From: Siccirubricoccus phaeus
GTDB lineage: Bacteria; Pseudomonadota; Alphaproteobacteria; Acetobacterales; Acetobacteraceae
Assembly (NCBI RefSeq): GCF_008360935.1
Contig: NZ_SRXO01000004.1
Span: 62,001 to 126,000 of the forward strand
Reading direction: 5' to 3'
DNA length: 64,000 nt
The notes beneath the pieces were generated by a model. The model did no database searches and was not told where the DNA came from. It saw only the letters and a list, made by a program, of their open reading frames with translations. The position numbers and the translations under genes are program-made. The stretch's first letter is position 1. Every line of letters begins with the position of its first letter. Below, in pieces: positions 42,129 to 50,185 of the stretch.

Positions 42129-42797
42129 TCAGCGCCGGCGGAGCTGGAACAGCGCCTGCTCGCCGAACAGGTTGGCGAGGCGGGGGGAGCGGCGCCAGGG
42201 CGCCTTCAGCCCGTGCTCATCCACCGCCAGCCATTCCTCCACCACATAGCCGTCCAGGGCGCAGAGCCCGAAGAAATCCCGGATGGTGCAGGGGTGGATG
42301 TTCGGCGTCTCGTACCAGGCGCGGTGCCAGGTGCTGGTCATCGGCATGCGGCCCTTGGCCAGCAGGTGCCAGCGCACCATCCAATGGCCGAAATTCGGGA
42401 AGCTGACGATGGCGTGCCGGCCGATGCGGAGCATCTGCCGCAGCACCTCCCGCGGCTTCTCCACCGCCTGCAGGGTGCGGGAGAGCACGACATAGTCGAA
42501 GGCGCCGTCCGGGTAGAAGGCCAGGTCGTGGTCGGCATCCCCCTGGATGACGGCGAGGCCCGCCGCGACCGCCTGGGTGGCGGCCGCCATGTCGATCTCG
42601 ATGCCCCGGGCATCGGCCGCCTTCTCCGCGGTGAGATGGGCGAGCAGCGCGCCGTCGCCGCAGCCGATATCCAGCACCCGGGCGCCGCGCGGGATCATCT
42701 CCGCGATCAGGCGGAGGTCGAGCCGCATGTTCTTGGCGACGTAGCGGATTTCGCTGCGCGGCAGCGGCGGGCGGAGATCCGCGGGCGAATCCGGCAT
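42129..42797 (-). CDS. metW: MetW, methionine biosynthesis protein
   Basis: 222-residue SAM-methyltransferase-fold protein of the MetW family. VLDIGCGDGALLAHL (about 41-55) is motif I, followed by ARGIEID. NFGHWMVRWHLLAKGRMPMT and WYETPNIHPCTIRDFFGLC are MetW-specific segments. MetW works with MetX in some bacteria to support homoserine acylation; here it follows metX with 2 bp between stop and start, a typical metXW operon. Start at 42797 is the only good ATG. Confidence 0.94.
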   Translation of the reverse strand: MPDSPADLRPPLPRSEIRYVAKNMRLDLRLIAEMIPRGARVLDIGCGDGALLAHLTAEKAADARGIEIDMAAATQAVAAGLAVIQGDADHDLAFYPDGAFDYVVLSRTLQAVEKPREVLRQMLRIGRHAIVSFPNFGHWMVRWHLLAKGRMPMTSTWHRAWYETPNIHPCTIRDFFGLCALDGYVVEEWLAVDEHGLKAPWRRSPRLANLFGEQALFQLRRR

Positions 42798-42799
42798 GG

Positions 42800-43954
42800 C
42801 TAGACCCCCACCCGGTCCGCCGCGCCGGCGAGGAACCCGCCCAGCGCCCGGTGGAATTCCGGCTCCTCCAGCAGGAAGGCGTCATGCCCCTTGTCGGAGG
42901 CGATCTCCACGAAGCTGACATTCGCCGCCGCGGCGTTCAGCGCGCGGACCAGGGCGCGGCTCTCGCTGGTGGGGAACAGCCAGTCGGAGGAGAAGCTGGC
43001 GACGAAGAAGCGCGTCGCCGTGCCGCGGAAGGCGGCCGCCAGGTCGCCGCCATGCTCGGCGGCCATGTCGAAATAATCCATGGCGCGGGTGATGGTCAGG
43101 TAGCTGTTCGCATCGAAGCGGCGCACGAAGGTGCTGCCCTGGTGACGGAGATAGCTCTCCACCTCGAACACGTCCTCGAGGAAGGTCAGCGCCGCGGCGC
43201 CGCGCAGGCGGCGGCCGAATTTCCGCGTCAGCGCCTGCTCCGAGAGATAGGTGATATGCGCCACCATCCGGGCGACGGAGAGGCCCTGGGCCGGGATCCG
43301 CCCCTCCTCCCAGTAGCGCCCCCGCTTCCACTCCGGGTCGGCATGGATGGCGGCGCGCCCCACCTCGTGGAAGGCGATGTTCTGGGCGCTGTGATAGGCG
43401 GCCGTCGCGATGGGGGCGGCGGCGAAGACCGTCTCCGGGAAGGTCGCTGCCCATTCCAGCACCTGCATGCCGCCCATGGAGCCGCCGACCACCGCCAGCA
43501 GGCGCGGGATGCCGAGATGGTCCACCAGCTTCTTCTGCGCTTTCACCATGTCCCGAATGGTCACATTGGGAAAATCCGTGCCCCAGGGCCGGCCGAGCGG
43601 CCTTCCGGCCGGGTCCGTCATTTCCTCCCGCGGGCCGGTCGAGCCCATGCAGCCGCCGAGCACATTGGCGCAGATCAGGAAATAGCGGTCGGTATCCAGC
43701 GGCTTGCCGGGGCCGACCACGCTCTCCCACCAGCCGGGGCGGCCGGTCAGCGGGTGGCGCTCCGCCACATACTGGTCGCCGGTCAGGGCGTGGCAGATGA
43801 GGATGGCGTTGCTGCGGGCGGCGTTCAGCCGGCCATAGGTGCGGTAGGCGACAACGACCGGGGCAATGGTCACGCCGCAATCCAGCCGCATGCCCTCCGC
43901 GAACAGGGCGCGCTGATGGTCCACCTGCGGGAAGGGGGCGATCTGGGCGGTCAT
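42800..43954 (-). CDS. metX: Homoserine O-acetyltransferase
   Basis: 384-residue alpha/beta-hydrolase that acetylates or succinylates homoserine in methionine synthesis. The nucleophile is S159 in GGSMGGMQ; the catalytic Asp is in SSDWLFP (about 318-324) and His in KGHDAFLLE (about 350). The N-terminal [21 protein letters not shown] and [14 protein letters not shown] are family-typical. Upstream, in the divergent interval with the chorismate mutase gene, a strong hairpin at 44086-44129 followed by CCTTTGTTTCC points toward metX. The classic SAM-II riboswitch sequence was not seen. Confidence 0.95.
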   Translation of the reverse strand: MTAQIAPFPQVDHQRALFAEGMRLDCGVTIAPVVVAYRTYGRLNAARSNAILICHALTGDQYVAERHPLTGRPGWWESVVGPGKPLDTDRYFLICANVLGGCMGSTGPREEMTDPAGRPLGRPWGTDFPNVTIRDMVKAQKKLVDHLGIPRLLAVVGGSMGGMQVLEWAATFPETVFAAAPIATAAYHSAQNIAFHEVGRAAIHADPEWKRGRYWEEGRIPAQGLSVARMVAHITYLSEQALTRKFGRRLRGAAALTFLEDVFEVESYLRHQGSTFVRRFDANSYLTITRAMDYFDMAAEHGGDLAAAFRGTATRFFVASFSSDWLFPTSESRALVRALNAAAANVSFVEIASDKGHDAFLLEEPEFHRALGGFLAGAADRVGV

Positions 43955-44085
43955 GCCGTTCCGTTCATTGGCCGTGTGCAGATGGGCGTATGCAATCTAC
44001 TGGTCTGCGGCCGGTATGGTGCCTGCCCGCGCCCCAGGCGCAGCCCGGGGACGGAGAGGGACCCGGCAGGTCATTGGAAACAAAG

Positions 44086-44129
44086 GCTGCTGTCGCGCGG
44101 ACGAAAGGGTCCGGCCGCGCGACAGCAGC
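44086..44129 (-). promoter_or_regulatory. Long perfect hairpin upstream of metX, attenuator-like
   Basis: Arms of 15 bases match perfectly (GCTGCTGTCGCGCGG with CCGCGCGACAGCAGC), around a 14-base centre. On the metX strand the stem is followed by CCTTTGTTTCC, a T-rich stretch, so it could be a terminator or attenuator. It sits about 130 bp before metX and 118 bp before the divergent chorismate mutase gene. Between it and metX another possible pairing (CCTGCC with GGGCAGG) encloses a GC hairpin. Ligand or mechanism unknown. Confidence 0.5.
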
Positions 44130-44247
44130 AGGAATAGGGTGTGCCGGCCCGGTCTTCAACAGCGCCTGCGAGAGCGCCTGCACCCGCAGCCCCTGCCTTG
44201 GCGGCGCCCGCCCCCCCGGCTAAAGCAGGGCTGAAAGCCGGATCAAG

Positions 44248-45099
44248 ATGACCCCGCCCCCAGATTCCGCCGCGATGCCAGGCCCTGAGACCATGCTCGC
44301 CGAGCTCCGGGCGGAGATCGACGCGCTCGACAGCGCCCTGCACGACCTCATCATGCGCCGCGCCGAGGTGGTGGCGCGGCTGGCCGCCAGCGGCATCAAG
44401 GCCGGGCGCCAGGCCAGCCCGCTGCGGCCGGGGCGGGAGGCGATGATCCTCCGCCGCCTGCTCTCCCGCCACCACGGCCCGCTGCCGCGCCTCGCCCTGG
44501 TGCGGCTTTGGCGGGAGATCCTGGCCGGCTCCTCCGCCATGCAGGGCGGCTTCGCCGTCGCCGTGCCCGCGGCGGGGGTGGAGCTGTCCCGCCTGGCGCG
44601 GGAGCATTTCGGCACCCCGACGCCGCTGCGCAGCGTGGAGACCGCGACCCGCGCCCTGGCCGCGGTGACGGAGGGGGAGGCGCAGGTGGCCGTGCTGCCC
44701 CTGCCGGAGGAAGGCGAGGCGCCGGAGGCCACCTGGTGGACCCGGCTGGAGGTGCCGCGGCTGCAGGTGGTGGCGCGGCTGCCCTTCTATGCCCCGAAGG
44801 CGGAGGGCCTCCCGGAGGCGCTGGCCGTCACCCAGGGCCGGGCCGACCCCTCCGGCGCCGACCGCACCCTGCTGCGCCTGGAGCTGGCGGAGGACCGGGG
44901 CCGCGGCGCCCTGGCCGCCGCCCTGGCGGCTGCCGGACTGCCGCCCCGGCTGATGCTGCTGCACCGCATCGGCGGCGTGGTGCTGGCGCTGGCGGAGGTG
45001 GAGGGGATGCTGGCGGCGGATGATCCGCGCCTCCTCGCCTTGTCCTTCGCCCGCGCCCAGATCCTCGGTGCCTACGCCGCGCCCGAGAGAGGAGAGTGA
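44248..45099 (+). CDS. Chorismate mutase (AroQ) with degenerate C-terminal domain
   Basis: 283 residues. Residues about 16-95 are an AroQ helical mutase ([30 protein letters not shown]...[11 protein letters not shown]), turning chorismate into prephenate for Phe/Tyr. The rest (about 98-283) has the strand order of a periplasmic-binding/prephenate dehydratase domain ([26 protein letters not shown]), then a possible ACT-like piece ([25 protein letters not shown]). The dehydratase TRF motif is not seen, so this looks like a decayed P-protein. It overlaps or abuts hisC and begins a hisC-prephenate dehydrogenase operon. Other ATGs at 44275 and 44293 could also be the start. Confidence 0.82.
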   Translation: MTPPPDSAAMPGPETMLAELRAEIDALDSALHDLIMRRAEVVARLAASGIKAGRQASPLRPGREAMILRRLLSRHHGPLPRLALVRLWREILAGSSAMQGGFAVAVPAAGVELSRLAREHFGTPTPLRSVETATRALAAVTEGEAQVAVLPLPEEGEAPEATWWTRLEVPRLQVVARLPFYAPKAEGLPEALAVTQGRADPSGADRTLLRLELAEDRGRGALAAALAAAGLPPRLMLLHRIGGVVLALAEVEGMLAADDPRLLALSFARAQILGAYAAPERGE

Positions 45100-45104
45100 C
45101 CCCG

Positions 45105-46202
45105 ATGCCGAGCCTGCTGCCCCGCCCCACCATCCTCTCCATCGAGCCCTATGTCGGCGGGGAATCGAAGGTCCCGGGCGTCAACCGCATCGTCAAGCTG
45201 TCCTCGAACGAGGGTGCCTTCGGCGTGCCGCCCGGCGCCAAGGCCGCCTATGTGGAGCTGGCGGGGGAGCTGCACCGCTACCCGGATGGCGGTGCGGGGC
45301 CGCTGCGCGCCGCGCTCGGCGCCCGCTTCGGGCTGGACCCGGCGCGGATCGTCTGCGGCAACGGATCCGATGAGATCATCGCCCATCTCATCCTCGCCTA
45401 TGGCGGGGAGGGGACGGAGCTGGTGATGAGCGCGCATGGCTTCGTCATGTACGACATCGCCGGGCGCTATGCCGGCTGCCAGATCATCAAGGTGCCGGAG
45501 AAGAACCTGACGGCGGATGTGGACGCCCTGCTGGCCGCCGTCGGGCCGCGCACGAAGCTGATGTTCCTGGCCAACCCGAACAACCCCACCGGCTCCATGC
45601 TGCCGGCGGCCGAGGTGGCGCGGCTGCGCGCCGGGCTGCGCGAGGACGTGCTGCTGGTGCTGGACAGCGCCTATGCGGAATACGTGACGCGCGACGACTA
45701 CGATGCGGGCGCCGCGCTGGTGGAGGCCGGCACCAACACGGTGATGACCCGCACCTTCAGCAAGGTGTTCGGCCTGGGCGGCCTGCGGCTCGGCTGGTGC
45801 TACGGCCCGGCGCAGGTGATCGACGTGCTGAACCGGGTGCGCGGCCCCTTCAACGTGAACGCCCCTGCCATGGCCGCCGGCATCGCCGCGCTGGCGGAGC
45901 CGGGCTGGGTGGAGAAGAGCGTCGCCCACAACACCGAATGGCGGGCGAAACTGAGCGCCGCGCTGACCGAAGCGGGCATCGTGGTGCACCCGAGCGAGGG
46001 CAATTTCATCCTGGCGGATTTCGCCACCGCGGCGCGGGCCAGGGCGGCGGATGCGGCGCTGAAGGCGCGCGGGCTGATCGTGCGCGCCATGGGCGCCTAC
46101 AGCCTGCCGCAATGCCTGCGCATCACCGTGGGCACCGCCGAGGAATGCATGATGGTGGCGGAGGCGCTGACCGCCTTCATGCGAAGCGCCGATGCGGCCT
46201 GA
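45105..46202 (+). CDS. hisC: Histidinol-phosphate aminotransferase
   Basis: 365-residue fold-type I PLP aminotransferase. The PLP lysine is K220 in [24 protein letters not shown] (156-163) and LDSAYAEYV (187-194) bind PLP, and [10 protein letters not shown] opens the substrate site. Placed between chorismate mutase and prephenate dehydrogenase, it may also transaminate prephenate or 4-hydroxyphenylpyruvate, as broad HisC enzymes do. I prefer ATG 45105, with GAGAGGAGAG nine bases upstream; a GTG at 45096 would overlap the upstream stop but leaves no space for a ribosome-binding site. Confidence 0.93.
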   Translation: MPSLLPRPTILSIEPYVGGESKVPGVNRIVKLSSNEGAFGVPPGAKAAYVELAGELHRYPDGGAGPLRAALGARFGLDPARIVCGNGSDEIIAHLILAYGGEGTELVMSAHGFVMYDIAGRYAGCQIIKVPEKNLTADVDALLAAVGPRTKLMFLANPNNPTGSMLPAAEVARLRAGLREDVLLVLDSAYAEYVTRDDYDAGAALVEAGTNTVMTRTFSKVFGLGGLRLGWCYGPAQVIDVLNRVRGPFNVNAPAMAAGIAALAEPGWVEKSVAHNTEWRAKLSAALTEAGIVVHPSEGNFILADFATAARARAADAALKARGLIVRAMGAYSLPQCLRITVGTAEECMMVAEALTAFMRSADAA

Positions 46203-47082
46203 GCCGATCTTCAAGCGCCTCTGCCTGATCGGCGTCGGGCTGGTCGGCGGCTCCATCGCCCGGGCGGCGCGGGAGAAGGGCGGCGTCGCGGAAACCATCG
46301 TCGCGCATACCAGGCGGGACGCAACGCTGGCGCGGGTGCGGGAGCTGGGCTTCGCCGATGTGGTGGAACCCGACGCTGCCAAGGCGGTGGCAGGCTGCGA
46401 CGGCGTCATCCTTTGCGTGCCGGTCGGCGCCTACGCCGGGGTGATGCGTGCCATCGCGCCGCATCTGGCGCCGGGCTGCGTGCTCTCCGATGTCGGCTCC
46501 ACCAAGGGCAGCGTCATCCGCGACCTGGCGCCGCTGCTGCCGCCGGGGGTGCATCTGGTGCCGGCCCACCCCATGGCGGGCACCGAGCACAGCGGCCCCG
46601 ATGCCGGCTTCGCCGCGCTGTTCGAGGGCCGCTACTGCATCCTGACGCCGCTGCCGGGCGGCGATCCCGCGGCGGTGGAGAAGATCGCCGAGCTGTGGCG
46701 CCGCTGCGGCTCCATGGTGGAGCGGATGGATGCGGAGACGCATGACAAGGTTGTCGCCATCGTCTCCCACCTGCCGCATCTGATCGCCTTCACCATCTGC
46801 GGCACGGCGGACGATTTGGCGGAGGAGACGCGGGAGGCGGTGCTGAAATTCGCCGCCTCCGGCTTCCGCGACTTCACCCGCATCGCGGCCAGCGACGTGG
46901 ATATGTGGCGCGACATCTTCCTCAACAACCGCGACGCGCTGCTGGAAATGCTGGCGCGCTTCACCGAGGACAGCCATGCGCTGGCGCGGGCGGTGCGCTG
47001 GGGGCAGGCGGAGTTCATCGAGGACCGCATAAGACGCGGCAGGCGGATCCGGCGGGGGCTGATCGAGCGGAAGCAGGCGTGA
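46192..47082 (+). CDS. Prephenate dehydrogenase family protein
   Basis: 296-residue NAD(P)-dependent enzyme that makes 4-hydroxyphenylpyruvate (or arogenate to tyrosine). [16 protein letters not shown] (13-28) is the Rossmann loop; [39 protein letters not shown] and [13 protein letters not shown] hold the catalytic histidines. No ACT or mutase domain is fused, matching the separate mutase gene upstream. The start overlaps the hisC stop by 11 bases, so translation is coupled. It completes a tyrosine-branch operon. Confidence 0.94.
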   Translation: MRPEPIFKRLCLIGVGLVGGSIARAAREKGGVAETIVAHTRRDATLARVRELGFADVVEPDAAKAVAGCDGVILCVPVGAYAGVMRAIAPHLAPGCVLSDVGSTKGSVIRDLAPLLPPGVHLVPAHPMAGTEHSGPDAGFAALFEGRYCILTPLPGGDPAAVEKIAELWRRCGSMVERMDAETHDKVVAIVSHLPHLIAFTICGTADDLAEETREAVLKFAASGFRDFTRIAASDVDMWRDIFLNNRDALLEMLARFTEDSHALARAVRWGQAEFIEDRIRRGRRIRRGLIERKQA

Positions 47083-47176
47083 GGCGGCGGGCGGGGCCGG
47101 CTGTGGCTGGCCTGGCCGGACCGCGGCTTCACTGAAGCACTGGATTCCCGCCCGGGCCGCCCTTAGCTTTGCCCCC

Positions 47177-47647
47177 ATGGACGGGCTCTACGATTCCGAC
47201 ATCCTCCGCTGGTCCGAGCAGCAGGCCGCGCTGCTGCGACGGCTGGCGGCCGGGGAGCGGGTGAACGACGCCATCGACTGGCCCAACCTGATCGACGAGG
47301 TCGAGAGCGTGGGGCGCAGCCAGTTGAATGCGGTGGAAAGCCTGCTGGATGTCGGGCTGCGCCACCTGGTCCTGGCCTATGCCGCGGCGCGGAGAGAGGC
47401 AGTGCCGCATTGGCGGGCCGAGGCCCGCGCTGCCCTGGCCCGGGCCGGGCGTCTTGCCACCCCCGGCATGTTGCCGCGGCTGGAATTGCCGGAGATCTGG
47501 GCCAGCGCCCGCGACGTCGCCCTGGCGAAGCTGGCGGTGGAGGCGGGAATCGCGCGGGAGGTGTCGGAAGCCTGCCCCTTCACCCTGGCGGAGCTGCTGG
47601 ACCGCCAGCCGGAGATCGACACCCTGCTTGCCCACCTCGACGCCTGA
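47177..47647 (+). CDS. DUF29 domain-containing protein
   Basis: 156 residues matching the DUF29 helical family: YDSDILRWSEQQAALLRRLAAGE...IDWPNLIDEVESVGRSQ (about 4-52), then VESLLDVGLRHLVLA and the charged C-terminal helix. The family is common in cyanobacteria and some proteobacteria, function unknown, possibly nucleic-acid associated. No partner gene is adjacent. The start ATG has a weak upstream site. It is the last gene before the iron-uptake cluster. Confidence 0.85.
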   Translation: MDGLYDSDILRWSEQQAALLRRLAAGERVNDAIDWPNLIDEVESVGRSQLNAVESLLDVGLRHLVLAYAAARREAVPHWRAEARAALARAGRLATPGMLPRLELPEIWASARDVALAKLAVEAGIAREVSEACPFTLAELLDRQPEIDTLLAHLDA

Positions 47648-47822
47648 CCCCCGCCCCGAGCCCTTTTAATTCCGATATCGTTCCATCCTCGGGCCGTGCC
47701 CGCATCGGCGCCGGCGGCGAGGCGGTGATGCCGCGGCGCCGGGCTGCGACGTCCTCGTCCGGCCCGTGCCTCGCCGGGCCCGGCGAGGCACCTCCGTCCC
47801 GCTTTTCCTCTCTTGATGACAC

Positions 47823-47842
47823 TAAGAATCAATTGCAATTGG
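47823..47842. promoter_or_regulatory. Shared palindromic site, candidate Fur-type operator (receptor 1)
   Basis: TAAGAATCAATTGCAATTGG, containing the palindrome CAATTGCAATTG, is identical to the site at 50114-50133 and lies 46 bp before the first receptor ATG. It is AT-rich in a GC-rich region. An iron-responsive role (Fur family) is inferred from position before TonB receptors; the sequence is not a textbook Fur box. Confidence 0.55.
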
Positions 47843-47888
47843 TTGCATCGGCACACCCCAGCCGTCACGAATCCCCTTGAGAACCGCC

Positions 47889-50072
47889 ATGCGCCGCAGC
47901 CCAGCCAAACCAGGCCGTCCCCGCCTGGTGCCCCTCCTCGCCGCCTGCCTTTTCGCCACGCCGGCCGCCCGCGCCCAGACCACCCGGCCGGAGCCCGAAG
48001 GCGCGGTGCGCCTGCCGGAACTCAGCATCCAGGGCCAGGCGGAAACCGCCACCGGCCCGGTCCGCGGCTATGTCGCCGAACGCAGCGCCGCCGGCACCAA
48101 GACCGACACGCCCCTGCTGGAAACCCCGCAATCCGTCTCCATCGTCACCCGGGACCAGATGGATGCGCAGCGGCCGCAGACCATCCGCGACGCGCTGGCC
48201 TACACCCCGGGCATCGTCGCCGGCCAGGGCTTCAGCCGCAGCGACGAGACCTTCGTGATCCGCGGCTTCCAGGGCTCGGCGCAGAACAATTCCATCTTCC
48301 GCGACGGGCTGCGCTGGGGCGCCAACAATTACGGGCTGGGCCTGATCGAGACCTACGGGCTGGAGCGCATCGAGGTGCTGCGCGGCCCCGCTTCCATCCT
48401 GTTCGGCGCCGTGGAGCCGGGCGGCATCCTCAACCTCGTCAGCAAGCGCCCCACCGCGACGCCGCTGCATGAAATCGAGCTGAGCGGCGGCAGCTACGGC
48501 CACCGCCAGGTCGCCGCGGATTTCGGCGGGCCGCTCACCGCCGATGGCAGCCTCAGCTACCGCCTCACCGGCCTCTGGCGCGACAGCGGCACGATGATCG
48601 ACCACATCCCGGACGATCGCCGCTACATCGCCCCGGCGCTCACCTGGCGGCCGAGCGCCGATACCAGCATCACCCTGCTCGGCAGCTATTACCGCGGCGA
48701 CACCGCCTACAATTACGGCTACCCCTTCAACGGCACCGTGCTGCCCAACCGCAACGGGCCGATCTCCACCAGCCGCTTCGTCGGCCAGCCGGGCTTCGAC
48801 AGCTACGAGACGGAGACCTTCTCCATCGGCTGGCTGGCCGAGCACCGCTTCGACGCGACCTGGACGGTGCGGCAGAATTTCCGCTACCTCACCGCCGATT
48901 CGACGATCCGCGACCTGCAGGTGGTCAGCCCCACCAGCGCCGCCGGCCTTTCGCCGGACCAGCGCAGCGTCGCCCGCTCCGCCGAGAACCGCCGCACCAC
49001 CTCCACCCAGTACCTGCTGGACAACCAGGTTGAAGCGCGCTTCGCCACCGGGCCGCTCTCCCACACCGTGCTGGCGGGGTTCGACTTCGCCCAGACCCGC
49101 CTTGTCGATATCCGCGGCACCACCCGCACAGGCGTGCCCGGCCTCGACCTCTACGCGCCGAATTACCATCTCGGCATCCCGGTCGCGAAGCTCGGCACCA
49201 CCATCAATTCGCTGAGCACGGTCAGCCAGCTCGGCCTTTATCTGCAGGACCAGGTGCGGATCGCGGACCGGCTGGTGCTGCTGCTGGGCGGGCGGCAGGA
49301 CTGGGCCTCCACCGAGGTGACGAACCGCCTGGCCCGCAGCGTGGTGGCGCCGGAGGACAGCGCCTTCAGCGGCCGCGTCGGCCTGGTCTGGCTGCTGGAT
49401 GGCGGCTTCGCGCCCTATGCCAGCTATTCCGAATCCTTCATCCCCAACACCACCGCCACCGTCGTCGGCGGCGGCGCGCTCAAACCCAGCACCGGCCAGC
49501 AATACGAGGTCGGGATCCGCTGGCAGCCGCCCGGCGCCCGCAGCCTCGTCAGCCTCGCCGCCTATGAGCTGACCAAGCAGAACGTGGTCGGCGCCGATGT
49601 CGCGCATCCCGGCTTCGCGACGCAGACCGGCGAGATCCGCGCCCGCGGCGTCGAGCTGGAGGGCCGCGCCGAGCTCTCCGAGAATTTCAGCCTCATCGCC
49701 AGCTATGCCTATACCGATGCGCGCATCATGAAGAGCAGCCTGCCGGCCGAGGTGGGGCGCACGCCGGCGGCGGTGCCGATGCACCGCGCCACGCTCTGGG
49801 GCGACGCCACCGTCACGGAAGGCCCGCTGCGCGGCCTCGGCCTCGGCGCCGGCGTGCGCTACAGCAGCGGCACGCGGGACACGGCGAACCTCATCAAGGT
49901 GCCGGATGTCGGCCTGGTGGACGCCATGGCACGGTACGATTTCAACGAGCAGTGGCGGCTTTCCCTGAACGCCACCAACCTGTTCGACAAGCAATATGTC
50001 GCCACCTGCACCTATGCCTGTTTCTACGGCGAGCGGCTGACCATCACCGCCGCGCTGCGCTACCGCTGGTGA
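47889..50072 (+). CDS. TonB-dependent siderophore receptor 1
   Basis: 727-residue outer-membrane receptor. Signal peptide (PRLVPLLAACLFATPAARAQ), then a plug domain with TKTDTPLLETPQSVSIVTRDQMD (about 75-97), DALAYTPGIV and the conserved RGFQGS and EVLRGPASILFG...GGILNLVSKRP segments. A 22-strand barrel runs to the C-terminal aromatic RYRW. It takes up an Fe(III)-siderophore with TonB-ExbBD energy. N-terminal residues (EGAVRLPEL, ETATGPV, AERSA, GTKTDTPL) are shared with receptor 2. ATG 47889 chosen over a TTG four codons upstream. Confidence 0.93.
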   Translation: MRRSPAKPGRPRLVPLLAACLFATPAARAQTTRPEPEGAVRLPELSIQGQAETATGPVRGYVAERSAAGTKTDTPLLETPQSVSIVTRDQMDAQRPQTIRDALAYTPGIVAGQGFSRSDETFVIRGFQGSAQNNSIFRDGLRWGANNYGLGLIETYGLERIEVLRGPASILFGAVEPGGILNLVSKRPTATPLHEIELSGGSYGHRQVAADFGGPLTADGSLSYRLTGLWRDSGTMIDHIPDDRRYIAPALTWRPSADTSITLLGSYYRGDTAYNYGYPFNGTVLPNRNGPISTSRFVGQPGFDSYETETFSIGWLAEHRFDATWTVRQNFRYLTADSTIRDLQVVSPTSAAGLSPDQRSVARSAENRRTTSTQYLLDNQVEARFATGPLSHTVLAGFDFAQTRLVDIRGTTRTGVPGLDLYAPNYHLGIPVAKLGTTINSLSTVSQLGLYLQDQVRIADRLVLLLGGRQDWASTEVTNRLARSVVAPEDSAFSGRVGLVWLLDGGFAPYASYSESFIPNTTATVVGGGALKPSTGQQYEVGIRWQPPGARSLVSLAAYELTKQNVVGADVAHPGFATQTGEIRARGVELEGRAELSENFSLIASYAYTDARIMKSSLPAEVGRTPAAVPMHRATLWGDATVTEGPLRGLGLGAGVRYSSGTRDTANLIKVPDVGLVDAMARYDFNEQWRLSLNATNLFDKQYVATCTYACFYGERLTITAALRYRW

Positions 50073-50113
50073 GGCGAGGCGACGCGGACCCCGCATTCCG
50101 CTATTGCTGAAAG

Positions 50114-50133
50114 TAAGAATCAATTGCAATTGG
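50114..50133. promoter_or_regulatory. Shared palindromic site, candidate Fur-type operator (receptor 2)
   Basis: The same 20-base sequence as at 47823-47842, here in the 113-bp gap between the two receptor genes and 52 bp before the second ATG. Keeping it exact while the flanking DNA differs suggests each receptor has its own regulated promoter. Confidence 0.55.
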
Positions 50134-50185
50134 CGCCGGGGCGCCCGCCCGAGGCGCCCTGCGACTTGCTTGCGGAAGAGATTTG

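Noticed and set aside
43955-44085. SAM-II or SAH riboswitch in the metX leader
   Set aside because: The conserved core sequences I know for these classes were not found; only generic hairpins are visible, so I report a hairpin, not a riboswitch.
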